A stretch of DNA of 64,000 nucleotides, taken from contig CALFOT010000055.1 in NCBI GenBank assembly GCA_937919925.1, positions 1-64,000 on the forward strand. The letters are read 5' to 3'. The DNA comes from an uncultured bacterium (GTDB lineage Bacteria; Planctomycetota; UBA1135). Below, piece by piece: positions 41,306 through 50,607 of the stretch; the first letter of the stretch is position 1; the number at the start of each line of letters is the position of its first letter. The position numbers were made by a program, and so were the translations under genes. The notes under the pieces were generated by a model. It did not search any database. It was given only the letters and a program-made list of their open reading frames with translations, and was not told the origin of the DNA.

Positions 41306-43255
41306 ATGTCGCCACTGCACCTCGCTCAGCTCCGCTCACCCAAAGAACTTCACGGCCGTACTTCCGAGGAGCTAGAAGCTCTGTGCGTGGAAATGCGTGC
41401 GGCCTTGGTGGAAAAGGTCGTGAACACCGGTGGTCATCTGGGCAGCAACCTTGGGGTGATTGAGCTCACGGTCGCGCTGCACCATACGTTTGATTTTCTG
41501 CGCGATAAGCTAGTTTTCGATGTCAGCCACCAGTGTTATCCGCACAAAATGTTGACTGGGCGGTACCACCGTTTCGCGACCTTGCGCCAAACCGATGGGA
41601 TGTCAGGTTTTGCCTGCCGCAAGGAATCTCCTTACGACGTCCTCACTGCTGGCCACGCAGGTACCGCCATTTCGTTTGCCGCTGGTTTGGCTGCTGGCAT
41701 GGTGGGTAGCGGTAGCGCGAAAGAAGGAGATCCCTGGGCGGTCGCCTTTGTCGGGGATGCCGGTTTTGGGGCTGGGGTCAGCTTTGAAGGCCTCACCCAT
41801 GCTGCGGATCGTAAGGCGCGTTTGCTGGTGATTTTAAACGACAACGAATGGTCGATTGCGCGTTCGGTTGGGGCCTTGGCTCGCTATTTGTCGCGTATTC
41901 GCTCCTCGCGTACCTTGCAACGCACTTACGACCGTTTGAAGTCGCTGGCGCATAGTCTGCCGATTGTGGGCAGCCGCATGGAAGAAGTGGGTGAGGTCAT
42001 CCGCCACGTGCTGATTCCGGGTCACGTCTTTGAAGAGCTTGGAGTGAACTACATCGGCCCTTTGGATGGCCATGATGTTGCCGGAATCACCGATGCCCTG
42101 GAGCGCGCCAAGCGCATGGAAGGCGTCACCTTGTTGCACTTTCTGACCGAAAAAGGCCGCGGTTTTGCGCCGGCTGGAGACGATCCCGAACGTGCGCATG
42201 GCATCAGTCCGCCCGATGCGAAAGTGCCAGCACCCCGGCTGGTTGTGGAAGCGGCTCCGGAAGCTGCACCGAGGCGCAGTTACACCAAGGTTTTTGGCGA
42301 GGCATTGTGCGCTGCCGCCGAAAAAGATGTGCGTATTCACGCCATCACTGCGGCCATGCCGTCGGGCACTGGCTTGGGAGAATTTTCGCAACGCTTCCCG
42401 CAGCGCTTTCATGATACGGGGATTACGGAACAACACGCGGTGGCCTTAGCCGGCGGCTTGGCAACCGTCGGCAAACGGCCAGTGGTGGCCATTTATTCAA
42501 CTTTCCTACAGCGTGGGTATGACCAGGTTTTTCAAGAAGTCGCGTTGCAGGAGGAAGATGTGTTGTTCTGTTTAGATCGCGCCGGTTTGGTTGGTCAAGA
42601 TGGTCCCACCCACATGGGGCTGTATGACATGGCTTACCTCCGTCCCTTTCCAGGCATGGTTTTGGCTTCGCCGCGCGATGCTGTGGACTTAGAGCGTCTG
42701 CTGCAAAAGTCTTTGGCTAGCCGTGGGCCTTGGGCGTTACGTTGGCCGCGTGGCACGACCCCCGATGAAGTTGGTTCGCCTGCCTCATTGCGTCCGCAGA
42801 TGGAGATAGGCACAGCGGAATTATTGCGCAGCGGGCATCACGGTGCCGTGTTTGCCCTGGGCGCGATGGTGGAAATTGCACTGGATGCTGCGAACCAGTT
42901 AAAGGCCAACACCGGTCTAGAAATGGAAGTCTACGACGCTCGCTTCTGTAAACCATTAGATCGTGAAGCCATCCTCAGCGCGGCAACGAAGTTTGGCTGG
43001 CTGGCCACCGTGGAAGAACACGCTGCAATCGGTGGATTCGGTTCAGCGGTTGCCGAGTTACTTGCGGATCACTCCAGCATGAAGACCAACTTGGTGCCTT
43101 GTCGCTTGCTACGCCATGCTGTACCAGACCGCTTTATTGATCATATGAACAGCCGCGCCGAGCAACTGGTTGCTTGTCGCCTGGATGCATCTTCATTGGC
43201 AGATGCCTGGGCCGAATCGTTGCAGACTTCCAACCTTCAGGTTTCCGCACCATGA
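41306..43255 (+). CDS. dxs: 1-deoxy-D-xylulose-5-phosphate synthase
   Basis: This 649-residue thiamine-diphosphate enzyme makes DXP from pyruvate and glyceraldehyde-3-phosphate, the first step of the non-mevalonate isoprenoid pathway. Motifs include VNTGGHLGSNLGVIELTVAL, DVSHQCYPHKMLTGR, the TPP-binding GDAGFGAGVSFEGL and NDNEWSIA, YIGPLDGHD, and the transketolase site FHDTGITEQHAVALAGGLA. The length is normal (about 620-650). ATG 41306 is chosen over TTG 41267, with the core starting at LRSPKELHGRTSEELEAL. A TAGAAT at 41236-41241 may be an internal promoter. It overlaps nadK by 4 bases. Confidence 0.95.
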   Translation: MSPLHLAQLRSPKELHGRTSEELEALCVEMRAALVEKVVNTGGHLGSNLGVIELTVALHHTFDFLRDKLVFDVSHQCYPHKMLTGRYHRFATLRQTDGMSGFACRKESPYDVLTAGHAGTAISFAAGLAAGMVGSGSAKEGDPWAVAFVGDAGFGAGVSFEGLTHAADRKARLLVILNDNEWSIARSVGALARYLSRIRSSRTLQRTYDRLKSLAHSLPIVGSRMEEVGEVIRHVLIPGHVFEELGVNYIGPLDGHDVAGITDALERAKRMEGVTLLHFLTEKGRGFAPAGDDPERAHGISPPDAKVPAPRLVVEAAPEAAPRRSYTKVFGEALCAAAEKDVRIHAITAAMPSGTGLGEFSQRFPQRFHDTGITEQHAVALAGGLATVGKRPVVAIYSTFLQRGYDQVFQEVALQEEDVLFCLDRAGLVGQDGPTHMGLYDMAYLRPFPGMVLASPRDAVDLERLLQKSLASRGPWALRWPRGTTPDEVGSPASLRPQMEIGTAELLRSGHHGAVFALGAMVEIALDAANQLKANTGLEMEVYDARFCKPLDREAILSAATKFGWLATVEEHAAIGGFGSAVAELLADHSSMKTNLVPCRLLRHAVPDRFIDHMNSRAEQLVACRLDASSLADAWAESLQTSNLQVSAP

Positions 43256-44133
43256 CTCCGGCTGGCCCACCACTCAAGCGCAAACCTCTGCTCCCTAGCT
43301 TAAAAGTGCCACATTTTTTGCTGGTTGGGGATCCCCAAAAGCCGGAGGCGGCGCCTTTGGCCAGGCAGATTCAAACTTTGCTGTTGGAACACAAGGCTAC
43401 CGTTTCCATGGACTTTAGCGGTAGTTACGAGCCGATTGAAACCAAACCGGATTTCGTCATCGTGCTGGGCGGAGACGGTGCGATTCTTGCGGTTTCCCAC
43501 CGTATGGGCAAACGTCGGGTGCCGGTGATGGGGGTGAATCTTGGCAAAGTGGGTTTTTTAGCCAGCGTTTCCGCAAGCCGTGTCGCTGACGTGCTGGAGT
43601 TAGTTTTTGAAGGTAAGGCGCGCACTGAGGATCGTGCCATGATGAGCTTTGCCGTAAAACGTGATGGTGAAGTTGTTGTGGACTCTCATGTACTCAATGA
43701 AATTGTGGTGCAGCGGGTGGCCAAGAAAAACTTGCTCACGGTAGATTTTGTCGATGAAGGGCGCCATGTGTGTACTTGGGATGGCGATGGAGTCATTGTG
43801 TCTACCGCCACAGGCTCGACCGCCTACAACCTTTCTGCCGGGGGGCCAATTTTGGCACCGAGTTTAGATGCACTGGTGATTCAGCCCTTGGCGCCCCACA
43901 TGCTGGGGATGCGTTCTTTGGTGCTGCGCGCCGATCGCTATTTTACCCTGAAGGTTTATCAACAAAGTAGTCTCACCAGCGATGGCCACCTGGAGGGCAA
44001 GCTAAAGGCGGGAGACCGGATTCGCATCGGCCCTAGCCGCCGACGCCTCGAGTTGGTGGTTGATCCGCAGAATCGCTTTTACGCGCGTTTGCGCAGTAAG
44101 TTGCACTGGGGTGAGAGCCCCGGCCCCGGGTAA
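43252..44133 (+). CDS. nadK: NAD kinase
   Basis: This 293-residue ATP- or polyphosphate-NAD kinase makes NADP+. Key motifs are FVIVLGGDGAILAVSHRMG (GGDG), VMGVNLGKVGFLA, VLNEIVVQR (NE motif), the TCTWDGDGVIVSTATGSTAYNLSAGGPILAP core and PLAPHMLGMRSLVLRAD. The length is typical. It starts at ATG 43252, overlapping the dxs stop, and is the last gene of the xseA-nadK operon. NADPH is needed for reductive biosynthesis including isoprenoids, which fits this placement. It is convergent with the glutamate dehydrogenases. Confidence 0.95.
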   Translation: MTPAGPPLKRKPLLPSLKVPHFLLVGDPQKPEAAPLARQIQTLLLEHKATVSMDFSGSYEPIETKPDFVIVLGGDGAILAVSHRMGKRRVPVMGVNLGKVGFLASVSASRVADVLELVFEGKARTEDRAMMSFAVKRDGEVVVDSHVLNEIVVQRVAKKNLLTVDFVDEGRHVCTWDGDGVIVSTATGSTAYNLSAGGPILAPSLDALVIQPLAPHMLGMRSLVLRADRYFTLKVYQQSSLTSDGHLEGKLKAGDRIRIGPSRRRLELVVDPQNRFYARLRSKLHWGESPGPG

Positions 44134-44189
44134 GGAAGGCCGCGAAGGCCCCCCGACCCCGGGCAGGGTTGCCGCGCTTGGCGGTAGGC

Positions 44190-45491
44190 TTAGCCGTAAA
44201 TGCCGCGCAAGCGATCAAAGTAGGCCACTCGCTCCACTCCCAGCATGCATGTGGCCAAGCGCAAGCCCACTTTATGTTTCTCGGCTGCAGCGCGTGCCCG
44301 ATCATAAGCCTCGATAACCATACGATCCAAACGGCTTTCCACATCTTCGCGTGACCACATATAACCCATGCGGTTTTGCACCCACTCAAAGTAGGCAATG
44401 ATGGTGGCGCCTGAGTTACCGAGTAGATCGGGTATCACGGGAATCGCGCGCTCCTGCAAAACGGCATCCGCGTTGCGAGTGGTGGGTGCGTTGGCGGCTT
44501 CGACCACTAGTTTGGCGTGAATGGAGTGCGCATTTCCACCAGTAATTTGGTTGGCGGCGGCTGCGGGAATCAAAACATCACAAGGGATGCCTAGAAACTC
44601 AACGCTGCTGATTGGTTCTGCGCCAGAGAAGCCAGCTAGAGTGCCATGTTGGTCGCGGAACTCCAGCGCTTTGTGGATGTCAATTCCGGCGGGGTTGAAA
44701 AGGCTTCCACCGGCGTCGTTGAAGCCGATTACGGTGTGGCCAAATTTTGTCAGCTCACGGGCAACTTGCCCACCGACATGGCCGGCTCCTTGGATGACCA
44801 CTTTGGCCTTTGTAGTAAAACCCATATCGGCCAAGCGCCGCTCCATGAGCACGCGGACCCCACGGCCCACAGCGCTGTCACGGCAAACGGTGCCGCCTAA
44901 TCCTTCTGGTTTGCCCACCACCACCGCGTTTTCGGTATGGCGTACATGCATGGAGTACGTATCTAGGCACCAAGCCATGACTTGCGTGTTACTGTGCAAA
45001 TCAGGTGCAAGGATATCGCGGTCTGGGCCTAAGAAATCGAGTAGGCCCGCGGTGTAACGTCGGACCACGCTTTCGACCACATGTGGGGAGTGTTCACGCG
45101 GGTCAAAATCAATGCCACCCATGGCGCCACCAAAGGGCACATTCAAAGCGGCACACTTCCAAGTGTTCCACGCTGCCAGTGCCGTAAGTTGGGATCGCGT
45201 GAGCGATTTATCAAGGCGCAGGCCACCCAGGCATGGGCCCAGTGACAAGTTGTGGCGAATGCGGTAGCCATGGAAGACCTGAATCTCGCCATGATCATCC
45301 ACGACTGGTATCGCAAACTTAAATTGCCGATCGGGTCCACGCAGGAGCATGTACAAATCGGGATCCAAGCCCAGCAATTGCGCCGCTTCATCAAAGCGCT
45401 CCATCATGGACGAGAATGGATTGTCGCTGGCCAACGCTGGAGAAGGTGCGGTTGGTTCTTCAAGCGGTGGTAGGGTGTGCGGATCAGGCAT
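44190..45491 (-). CDS. Glutamate dehydrogenase paralog lacking two catalytic lysines
   Basis: This 433-residue protein has the full Glu/Leu/Phe/Val dehydrogenase fold, including the Rossmann motif [10 protein letters not shown] and the C-terminal [21 protein letters not shown]. Of three conserved lysines in the active site it keeps one (Lys112 in NTWKCA). The substrate-binding lysine of PxKGGIR is Leu88 (GPCLGGLR), and the catalytic lysine of GGGKGG is Met124 (FGGAMGGI). Ordinary glutamate dehydrogenase activity is therefore unlikely. It is downstream of, and overlaps by 8 bases, a canonical copy, which suggests a regulatory subunit of a hetero-hexamer. Confidence 0.88.
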   Translation of the reverse strand: MPDPHTLPPLEEPTAPSPALASDNPFSSMMERFDEAAQLLGLDPDLYMLLRGPDRQFKFAIPVVDDHGEIQVFHGYRIRHNLSLGPCLGGLRLDKSLTRSQLTALAAWNTWKCAALNVPFGGAMGGIDFDPREHSPHVVESVVRRYTAGLLDFLGPDRDILAPDLHSNTQVMAWCLDTYSMHVRHTENAVVVGKPEGLGGTVCRDSAVGRGVRVLMERRLADMGFTTKAKVVIQGAGHVGGQVARELTKFGHTVIGFNDAGGSLFNPAGIDIHKALEFRDQHGTLAGFSGAEPISSVEFLGIPCDVLIPAAAANQITGGNAHSIHAKLVVEAANAPTTRNADAVLQERAIPVIPDLLGNSGATIIAYFEWVQNRMGYMWSREDVESRLDRMVIEAYDRARAAAEKHKVGLRLATCMLGVERVAYFDRLRGIYG

Positions 45492-46761
45492 AGATGCCCC
45501 TCAAATTTAGGCAGTAATTCACGCGGTCAATCGCTGTGCAGTAAGCGCCAATGCGTTGGCTGGTGGCGTATTTCTTGGCCGACGCAACTACGTCGGCAAA
45601 GGAATCGACCATGATGCGCTCCATGCGGTCGAAGACCATTTGTTCTTCCCAGAAGTAGCCCATGCGGTTTTGCACCCATTCGAAGTAGGAAACCGTGACG
45701 CCACCCGCATTGGCAAGAATATCAGGCGCAACAAACACGCCGCGCGCTTCGAGGATGGCGTCTGCTTCTGCGGATGTAGGGCCATTTGCGCCTTCGACAA
45801 TGACCTTGGCGTGGATGTCTGCTGCGTTTGCGGAAGTGATTTGGTTTTCCGTGGCAGCAGGCACCAAAACTTCACACTCTAGAGTGAGGAGCTGCGCATT
45901 ATCGATGTAATCGGCGTTCGGGAAGCCTTCTAGGCGACCCTTTTCTTTGAGCCAAGTGCGCACCAGTGGGATATCTAGCCCGTTGTCGTTATGCAACGCT
46001 CCATACATATCGCTGATCCCTACCACTTTGTGGCCCATCTCATGCAGGAACAAAGCGGCAAGCCCGCCAACATTGCCGGAACCCTGCACGACCACCCGGC
46101 AGCCTGTGCTCGGCATACCAAGATGGCGCAAGGACTCGCGCACAATAAAGGCCACGCCTAATCCAGTGGCTTCATGACGGCCTTGGGAGCCGCCGAGGCC
46201 AATGGGTTTACCCGTGACAATGGACGATGTCATGGCGCGCGTGTGCATGGAGTAGGTATCCATGAGCCACGCCATCGTTTGCTCGCCGGTATTCATGTCG
46301 GGTGCCGGAACATCACGCTCTGGACCGATAATATCCAGGATGTTAGCTGTGTAGCGGCGCGTCAAGCGCTCTAGTTCGCCTTGTGACATGCGGCGTGGAT
46401 CACAAATGATGCCGCCCTTGCCGCCGCCGAAGGGAACGTTGACAACCGCACACTTCCAGGTCATCCACGCGGACAATGCCCGCACCTCATCGAGGCTGAC
46501 TTCGGGGGAGTAACGGATGCCGCCTTTCGCGGGGCCGCGCGCAATGGAGTGCTGCACACGATAACCAGTGAACACACGCAAGGAGCCATCATCCATTTTG
46601 ACCGGCACAGAAACCGTGAGCTCATGGCAAGGCGTGGCCAAAATGCGGTAGATTCCGGGGTCGAGCTGGATCAACTCGGCCGCTTTCTCCAAACGCTTTT
46701 GCATTTGCAGGAAAGGATTGGATTCTAACCGTTGGAGGTCTTTGGTATTGATGACGGCCAT
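45484..46761 (-). CDS. gdhA: Glutamate dehydrogenase, canonical
   Basis: This 425-residue NAD(P)-dependent enzyme converts glutamate to 2-oxoglutarate and ammonia. The active-site lysines are all present: Lys79 in [12 protein letters not shown], Lys103 in [12 protein letters not shown] and the catalytic Lys115 in FGGGKGGI; the Asp of VPAPDMNT is also present. The Rossmann motif is [10 protein letters not shown]. The start at 46761 is chosen because residues beyond it have no GDH similarity. It is the first gene of a two-gene minus-strand operon, with its leader in the 154-base divergent region facing an LPS kinase. Leu/Val dehydrogenases are excluded by GDH-type motifs, though not absolutely. 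Confidence 0.93.
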   Translation of the reverse strand: MAVINTKDLQRLESNPFLQMQKRLEKAAELIQLDPGIYRILATPCHELTVSVPVKMDDGSLRVFTGYRVQHSIARGPAKGGIRYSPEVSLDEVRALSAWMTWKCAVVNVPFGGGKGGIICDPRRMSQGELERLTRRYTANILDIIGPERDVPAPDMNTGEQTMAWLMDTYSMHTRAMTSSIVTGKPIGLGGSQGRHEATGLGVAFIVRESLRHLGMPSTGCRVVVQGSGNVGGLAALFLHEMGHKVVGISDMYGALHNDNGLDIPLVRTWLKEKGRLEGFPNADYIDNAQLLTLECEVLVPAATENQITSANAADIHAKVIVEGANGPTSAEADAILEARGVFVAPDILANAGGVTVSYFEWVQNRMGYFWEEQMVFDRMERIMVDSFADVVASAKKYATSQRIGAYCTAIDRVNYCLNLRGIYA

Positions 46762-46880
46762 CAGTATTGGGCCAAGGTTTGAGTGGGGATGGAAACTCCC
46801 CGAGGGGGCAAAGAATATCCTTTCCAGAGGCACAATGGAGAGCCAACTTGGATGATTGTTGCGAAGTTCTCGGCAATTCC

Positions 46881-46909
46881 TTGCCCCCAGCATTGCGCGC
46901 GTCGAAAAT
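46881..46909 (+). promoter_or_regulatory. Leaderless promoter of the WaaP-like kinase gene
   Basis: TTGCCC at 46881-46886 and GAAAAT at 46904-46909 are spaced 17 bases apart. The predicted start of transcription falls on or next to the ATG at 46916, and no Shine-Dalgarno is seen, so translation would be leaderless. Confidence 0.55.
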
Positions 46910-46915
46910 GACCCC

Positions 46916-47770
46916 ATGTCCGAAGTTCGAGACATTCAGATGTACCGGCCCAAGGGGCGGCCGACCACCACTTTGGACCAGGGGCGCATCCTGGCTGCCA
47001 TGGAAGACGTACATCTGCTCGAACAGCTTCATTTGAGCACTCTTGAGCAGGCCATGGACTTCTGCCAAGGCACCATCGTGCGTGATGCGGGGCCGCGAAA
47101 GACCTATCGCGTGGAAACCACAGATGGGGTGTTGTATGTAAAAATACATCGTGACGTGCCTTTGAAACGCCGTCTTGCCTTGATGGGGCGGCGCTCCGCG
47201 AGCCCGGCCCACATCGAGTGGGATGCCATCGGAATGCTGCGGAAAACAGGTTTTGATGTGCCGGAGCCGGTGGCCTTTGGTGAGGATATTTCGCTGTTGG
47301 GCTGTCCGCGGCGGTCTTTTATCATCACCCGCGAAGTCATCGGCTCACAGTTGGACCAGATGCTGGAAAGGGGCTATCCCAATCCGAACAAGGTGAGTGA
47401 GCGCCAGGCGCGCAATCAAGTTCTCTTTGATGTAGCGGGCATGGTGCGGCGTTTTCATTCCACTGGCTTTTATCATAAAGATTTGTACCTCTGTCATTTC
47501 ATCGTGACAGAAGATCCACGCTGGGGCCGCCCATTCTTCATCGATTTGGAACGCGTTGATCGCGATTTCCCACCGCGCCGCCGTTGGCTAGTGAAAGATT
47601 TGGCTGCCATGAATTATTCCACACCGTTGGCCGTGACCCGTGCCGATCGTCTGCGTTTTCTGCTCCGCTATATGTCGAAGACTTCGATGGATGCGCATAC
47701 CAAGCGTTGCGTGCGGGATATTTTGTTGAAGTCCGCGCAGATCGCCGCGCACGTTCCTCAGTACGGATGA
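46916..47770 (+). CDS. Lipopolysaccharide kinase, WaaP/InaA family
   Basis: This 284-residue kinase-fold protein probably phosphorylates a heptose or Kdo of the lipopolysaccharide core. Kinase motifs in order are YVKIHRD (ATP-binding lysine), [24 protein letters not shown], the catalytic [17 protein letters not shown] (HxDLY variant typical of WaaP/InaA) and the metal-binding FIDLERVDR. The ATG at 46916 is preferred over an in-frame ATG at 46856 inside the divergent leader. It overlaps the next glycosyltransferase by 4 bases. This pair is evidence for a diderm envelope. Confidence 0.87.
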   Translation: MSEVRDIQMYRPKGRPTTTLDQGRILAAMEDVHLLEQLHLSTLEQAMDFCQGTIVRDAGPRKTYRVETTDGVLYVKIHRDVPLKRRLALMGRRSASPAHIEWDAIGMLRKTGFDVPEPVAFGEDISLLGCPRRSFIITREVIGSQLDQMLERGYPNPNKVSERQARNQVLFDVAGMVRRFHSTGFYHKDLYLCHFIVTEDPRWGRPFFIDLERVDRDFPPRRRWLVKDLAAMNYSTPLAVTRADRLRFLLRYMSKTSMDAHTKRCVRDILLKSAQIAAHVPQYG

Positions 47771-48876
47771 AAATCGCCGTACTGCTCGATCACTGGTCTG
47801 CGGAAGGTGGGGGGCTAGAGCAGTATTTAAAGTACGTGCTGCCTGCTTTGGTGGCTCGCGGGCACCAAGTGTTGATGGTCGCCCACGGTGCCAACCGCAA
47901 GACTCCACACGGAGTGGAAGCCGTCAATCTGGAGCGTGGGAATTTATTGCCGCGGCCTTGGTCTGATTATGCCGAGGCGCGCGAAGCCGTTAGCGCCACG
48001 CACAAGTGGCATGCCGACGCCGTGTTTTCCCCGCGGTCCATTTCCTATCCAGGCTCTGTTTGGCAACCGATGGGGGGCAGTGCGCCACATGTGCAGCGTG
48101 CACGTGGGCGCCCCGCTAGTTTGCGCACGCGCGCGTTGATGCGCTTAGAAGATGCGGCTTTGCGCGCTTCTGCGGTGGTGTTTGTGCCATCGCCGATGGT
48201 CGCCAGAGAAATCGCCGAGCGCGCCCCACAGCAGCGTCAGGTGTTGGCGCCATTGCCATTATTGAAGCAGCCGGTGGCGCTTCATCAGCCGCGCAAACAA
48301 CGGCAATGGCAAATGGAGCATCCGTTGCAAGTGGTGTTTTGTGGACGCGATCCTTTGCGCCATGGAGCGGCCACCGCGGTGCAGTGGTTTTTGGCCATGC
48401 GTGCGCGCCAGATTCCAGCGGTACTGCAGTTGTGGTCGAAAACCAAATTGCACGCCGCGCGCGCCATCGGGAAAAGCGTGGCGGAGTTGGCCGACCTTGG
48501 GGTATTTTTACACGATTGGGATGGCGGCTTCCACGCCCAACTTGGGCGTGCCGATTTGTTAATTCATCCCACCCTTTACGATTCTTTTTCCTTGGTCTGC
48601 CTAGAAGCTGCTGCTGCAGGCGTGCCGGTGGTTACCACCCCACAAGCTGGCGTTGCTGAACTGTTACCGCCAGAACTGTGCGCTGCCGTAGCGCCCAGCT
48701 TGACCGAAGTTGCCGCCGCGCGCGCCGTGGAAATGTTAGTGAGCGCCGCTTTGATTAGCCCCGAACAATGGCGCTCTTCGGTGCTGCAGGTGCGCGCATC
48801 GTTTGACCTGCAGCGCCATGTCGAACTACTGATTCAAACTTTGGAGTCGGTAGTTGTGCCACAATCAACCTCATGA
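47767..48876 (+). CDS. Glycosyltransferase, family 1/4 type
   Basis: This 369-residue GT-B enzyme probably adds a sugar to the lipopolysaccharide core. The N-terminal part has DHWSAEGGGLEQYLKYVLPAL, with the glycine loop typical of these enzymes; the C-terminal nucleotide-sugar domain has PLQVVFCGRDPLRHG, LIHPTLYDSFSLVCLEAAAAGVPVV and TPQAGVAELL, matching the E-x7-E motif region. It is translationally coupled to the LPS kinase upstream (ATGA) and to the lyase downstream (ATGA). The acceptor and donor sugars cannot be told from sequence. Confidence 0.85.
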   Translation: MKIAVLLDHWSAEGGGLEQYLKYVLPALVARGHQVLMVAHGANRKTPHGVEAVNLERGNLLPRPWSDYAEAREAVSATHKWHADAVFSPRSISYPGSVWQPMGGSAPHVQRARGRPASLRTRALMRLEDAALRASAVVFVPSPMVAREIAERAPQQRQVLAPLPLLKQPVALHQPRKQRQWQMEHPLQVVFCGRDPLRHGAATAVQWFLAMRARQIPAVLQLWSKTKLHAARAIGKSVAELADLGVFLHDWDGGFHAQLGRADLLIHPTLYDSFSLVCLEAAAAGVPVVTTPQAGVAELLPPELCAAVAPSLTEVAAARAVEMLVSAALISPEQWRSSVLQVRASFDLQRHVELLIQTLESVVVPQSTS

Positions 48877-49769
48877 TCACTCCCCTGCGTCTGCATGAAG
48901 TTGCGGCCCGCGATGGCCTGCAAAATGAAAAAGTAGTGCTGTCCACGGCCCGCAAACTGGATTTGCTTGAGATTCTGGCGTCCTCCCGTCCAGATTCTTT
49001 GGAAGTCACCTCTTTTGTGCGTGCTGATTTGGTGCCGCAACTTGCCGACGCCACCACCTTGTGCCAAGCCCTCCAACATGTGCCGTGGCGCAAAGGAATC
49101 CCACTAGTCGGCTTAGTTTTAAACCAGCGTGGTTATGAGAGTTTTCGTAGCAGTGGATTGGATGCGATTACGGCAGTGGTCGGTGCCAACGAAAAGTTTT
49201 CGTTAGCCAATTCGGGAATGGATATCGCCCAAGCGCTTGCGGTGAATCGCTGGCTATGTGTCCAAGCCTTAGAAGATGGCTTTCCAGTGCGTCTGTATTT
49301 GTCGATGGCCTTTGGCTCACCACGCGATGGCGATACCGATGCGCAAGTCGTTTTGGACTTGATTGCTGCTGCGGCTGAGATGGGGGTGGAGCGCGTGGTG
49401 CTGGCGGATACGGTTGGCGTGGGGCGCGCGCAACAAGTGGAAAATTTAGTAACCGGGGCGCTGCAATATTTGCCCCTCGAAAAAATTGCGCTGCACATGC
49501 ACGATACTTACGGGACGGCTTTAGAGAACTGTGCCGTGGCCATGCACATGGGGGTGCGCTTATTCGATGCTTCCGCGGGGGGAACCGGCGGTTGCCCCTT
49601 TGCTCCCGGCGCGGCGGGCAATTTGGCCAGCGGATCGTTGTTGGCCTATGCGCGGCAATGCGGCATTGCTCCCGACATGGACCTCAGCGCCATCGATGCA
49701 GCCGCCGAACTACTGAGCAAGGAACTGGGGCGTCCGCTTGCTCTTGGTGCGGCACGGCGCGCGCTTTAA
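48873..49769 (+). CDS. Hydroxymethylglutaryl-CoA lyase
   Basis: This 298-residue enzyme splits HMG-CoA to acetyl-CoA and acetoacetate, the last step of leucine breakdown. Motifs: LHEVAARDGLQNEKVVL at the start (metal and substrate residues), LSMAFGSPRDGDTD, VVLADTVGVG, LHMHDTYGTALENC and the active-site loop FDASAGGTGGCPFAPGAAGN (catalytic Cys). The length is normal (about 300). A methylglutaconyl-CoA hydratase-like gene follows, giving two consecutive leucine-pathway steps. CACAAT ends 7 bases before the ATG, in addition to coupling with the upstream gene. Confidence 0.93.
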   Translation: MITPLRLHEVAARDGLQNEKVVLSTARKLDLLEILASSRPDSLEVTSFVRADLVPQLADATTLCQALQHVPWRKGIPLVGLVLNQRGYESFRSSGLDAITAVVGANEKFSLANSGMDIAQALAVNRWLCVQALEDGFPVRLYLSMAFGSPRDGDTDAQVVLDLIAAAAEMGVERVVLADTVGVGRAQQVENLVTGALQYLPLEKIALHMHDTYGTALENCAVAMHMGVRLFDASAGGTGGCPFAPGAAGNLASGSLLAYARQCGIAPDMDLSAIDAAAELLSKELGRPLALGAARRAL

Positions 49770-49806
49770 GCGCGAAAGTGCCTACGCGCGCGGTTATCCT
49801 TGGGTG

Positions 49807-50592
49807 ATGGCCGATTCCGATCTCGTGCTCCTTGAGTGTCACGATCATGTCGCGCGCCTGGTGATTAACCGGGCTGCTGCACGCAACGCGCTGAGTTTCC
49901 CAACTCTGTTGCGGATGCGTGCTTTGCTCGCAGAGCTGCGTTTGGATACGAATATCTGGGTGATTGTCATCACGGGTGCGGGTGAGCAGGCTTTCTGTGC
50001 GGGGGCTGATTTGAAAGAGCGCCGCACGATGACGGAACCTCAAGTGGTGGATTTTGTGCGCAACATTCGCGGCCTGATGGATGATGTTGCGAACCTACCC
50101 CAGCCCACCATCGCTGCTATGAATGGGCACGCCTTTGGAGGCGGCTGCGAATTGGCGCTAGCCTGTGATTTGCGCATTCTGGATATCCAGGCACAAATCG
50201 GCCTGACCGAAACTAGCTTGGCGATTATCCCTGGCGCTGGTGGCACGATTCGTTTGCCTCGCCTTGTTGGTGCCGCAAAAGCGAAAGAACTGATTTTATT
50301 GGCGCGTCGCCTGGATGCGGAGGAGGCGCTGCGCATTGGTTTGATTCATCGCATTTCTCCCGCGGGTTTTTTTGCTGGGGTTGTGGATGAAATGGTAAAG
50401 GCCTTGTTGCGCAATGGCCCCTTGGCACTGCAAGCTGCGAAGGCTGCCATTGATGGTGGTTTGGATTTACCCAGTGAAGCGGCCTTGGCGCATGAAGCTG
50501 CGTGTTATGCACGTATCCTGTCAACTACCGATCGTTTGGAAGCGCTGGCAGCATTTGCTGAAAAACGTCTCCCAAAATTTAAAGGTCATTAG
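49807..50592 (+). CDS. Enoyl-CoA hydratase, methylglutaconyl-CoA hydratase-like
   Basis: This 261-residue crotonase-fold enzyme is closest in motif pattern to methylglutaconyl-CoA hydratase (AUH/LiuC): FCAGADLKERRTM, NLPQPTIAAMNGHAFGGGCELALACDLRI, LTETSLAIIPGAGGTIRLPRLVG and AKELILLARRLDAEEALRIGLI. The oxyanion-hole residues are in the CAGAD and GHAFGGG turns. Directly upstream is HMG-CoA lyase, which would use its product, supporting a leucine-degradation role. The ATG at 49807 is preferred to one at 49738, which lies inside the lyase gene. Confidence 0.85.
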   Translation: MADSDLVLLECHDHVARLVINRAAARNALSFPTLLRMRALLAELRLDTNIWVIVITGAGEQAFCAGADLKERRTMTEPQVVDFVRNIRGLMDDVANLPQPTIAAMNGHAFGGGCELALACDLRILDIQAQIGLTETSLAIIPGAGGTIRLPRLVGAAKAKELILLARRLDAEEALRIGLIHRISPAGFFAGVVDEMVKALLRNGPLALQAAKAAIDGGLDLPSEAALAHEAACYARILSTTDRLEALAAFAEKRLPKFKGH

Positions 50593-50607
50593 ACCACCGA
50601 AATTCTC

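Noticed and set aside
44134-44189. GC-rich direct repeat CCCCGRCCCCGGG as a terminator
   Set aside because: The two copies are direct rather than inverted and the possible stems have no T run on either strand, so termination is not supported.
46622-47212. 196-codon minus-strand open frame opposite the LPS kinase
   Set aside because: It overlaps strong kinase and GDH genes on the correct strands and translates to low-complexity Arg/Gly/Pro/Ser-rich sequence without domains.
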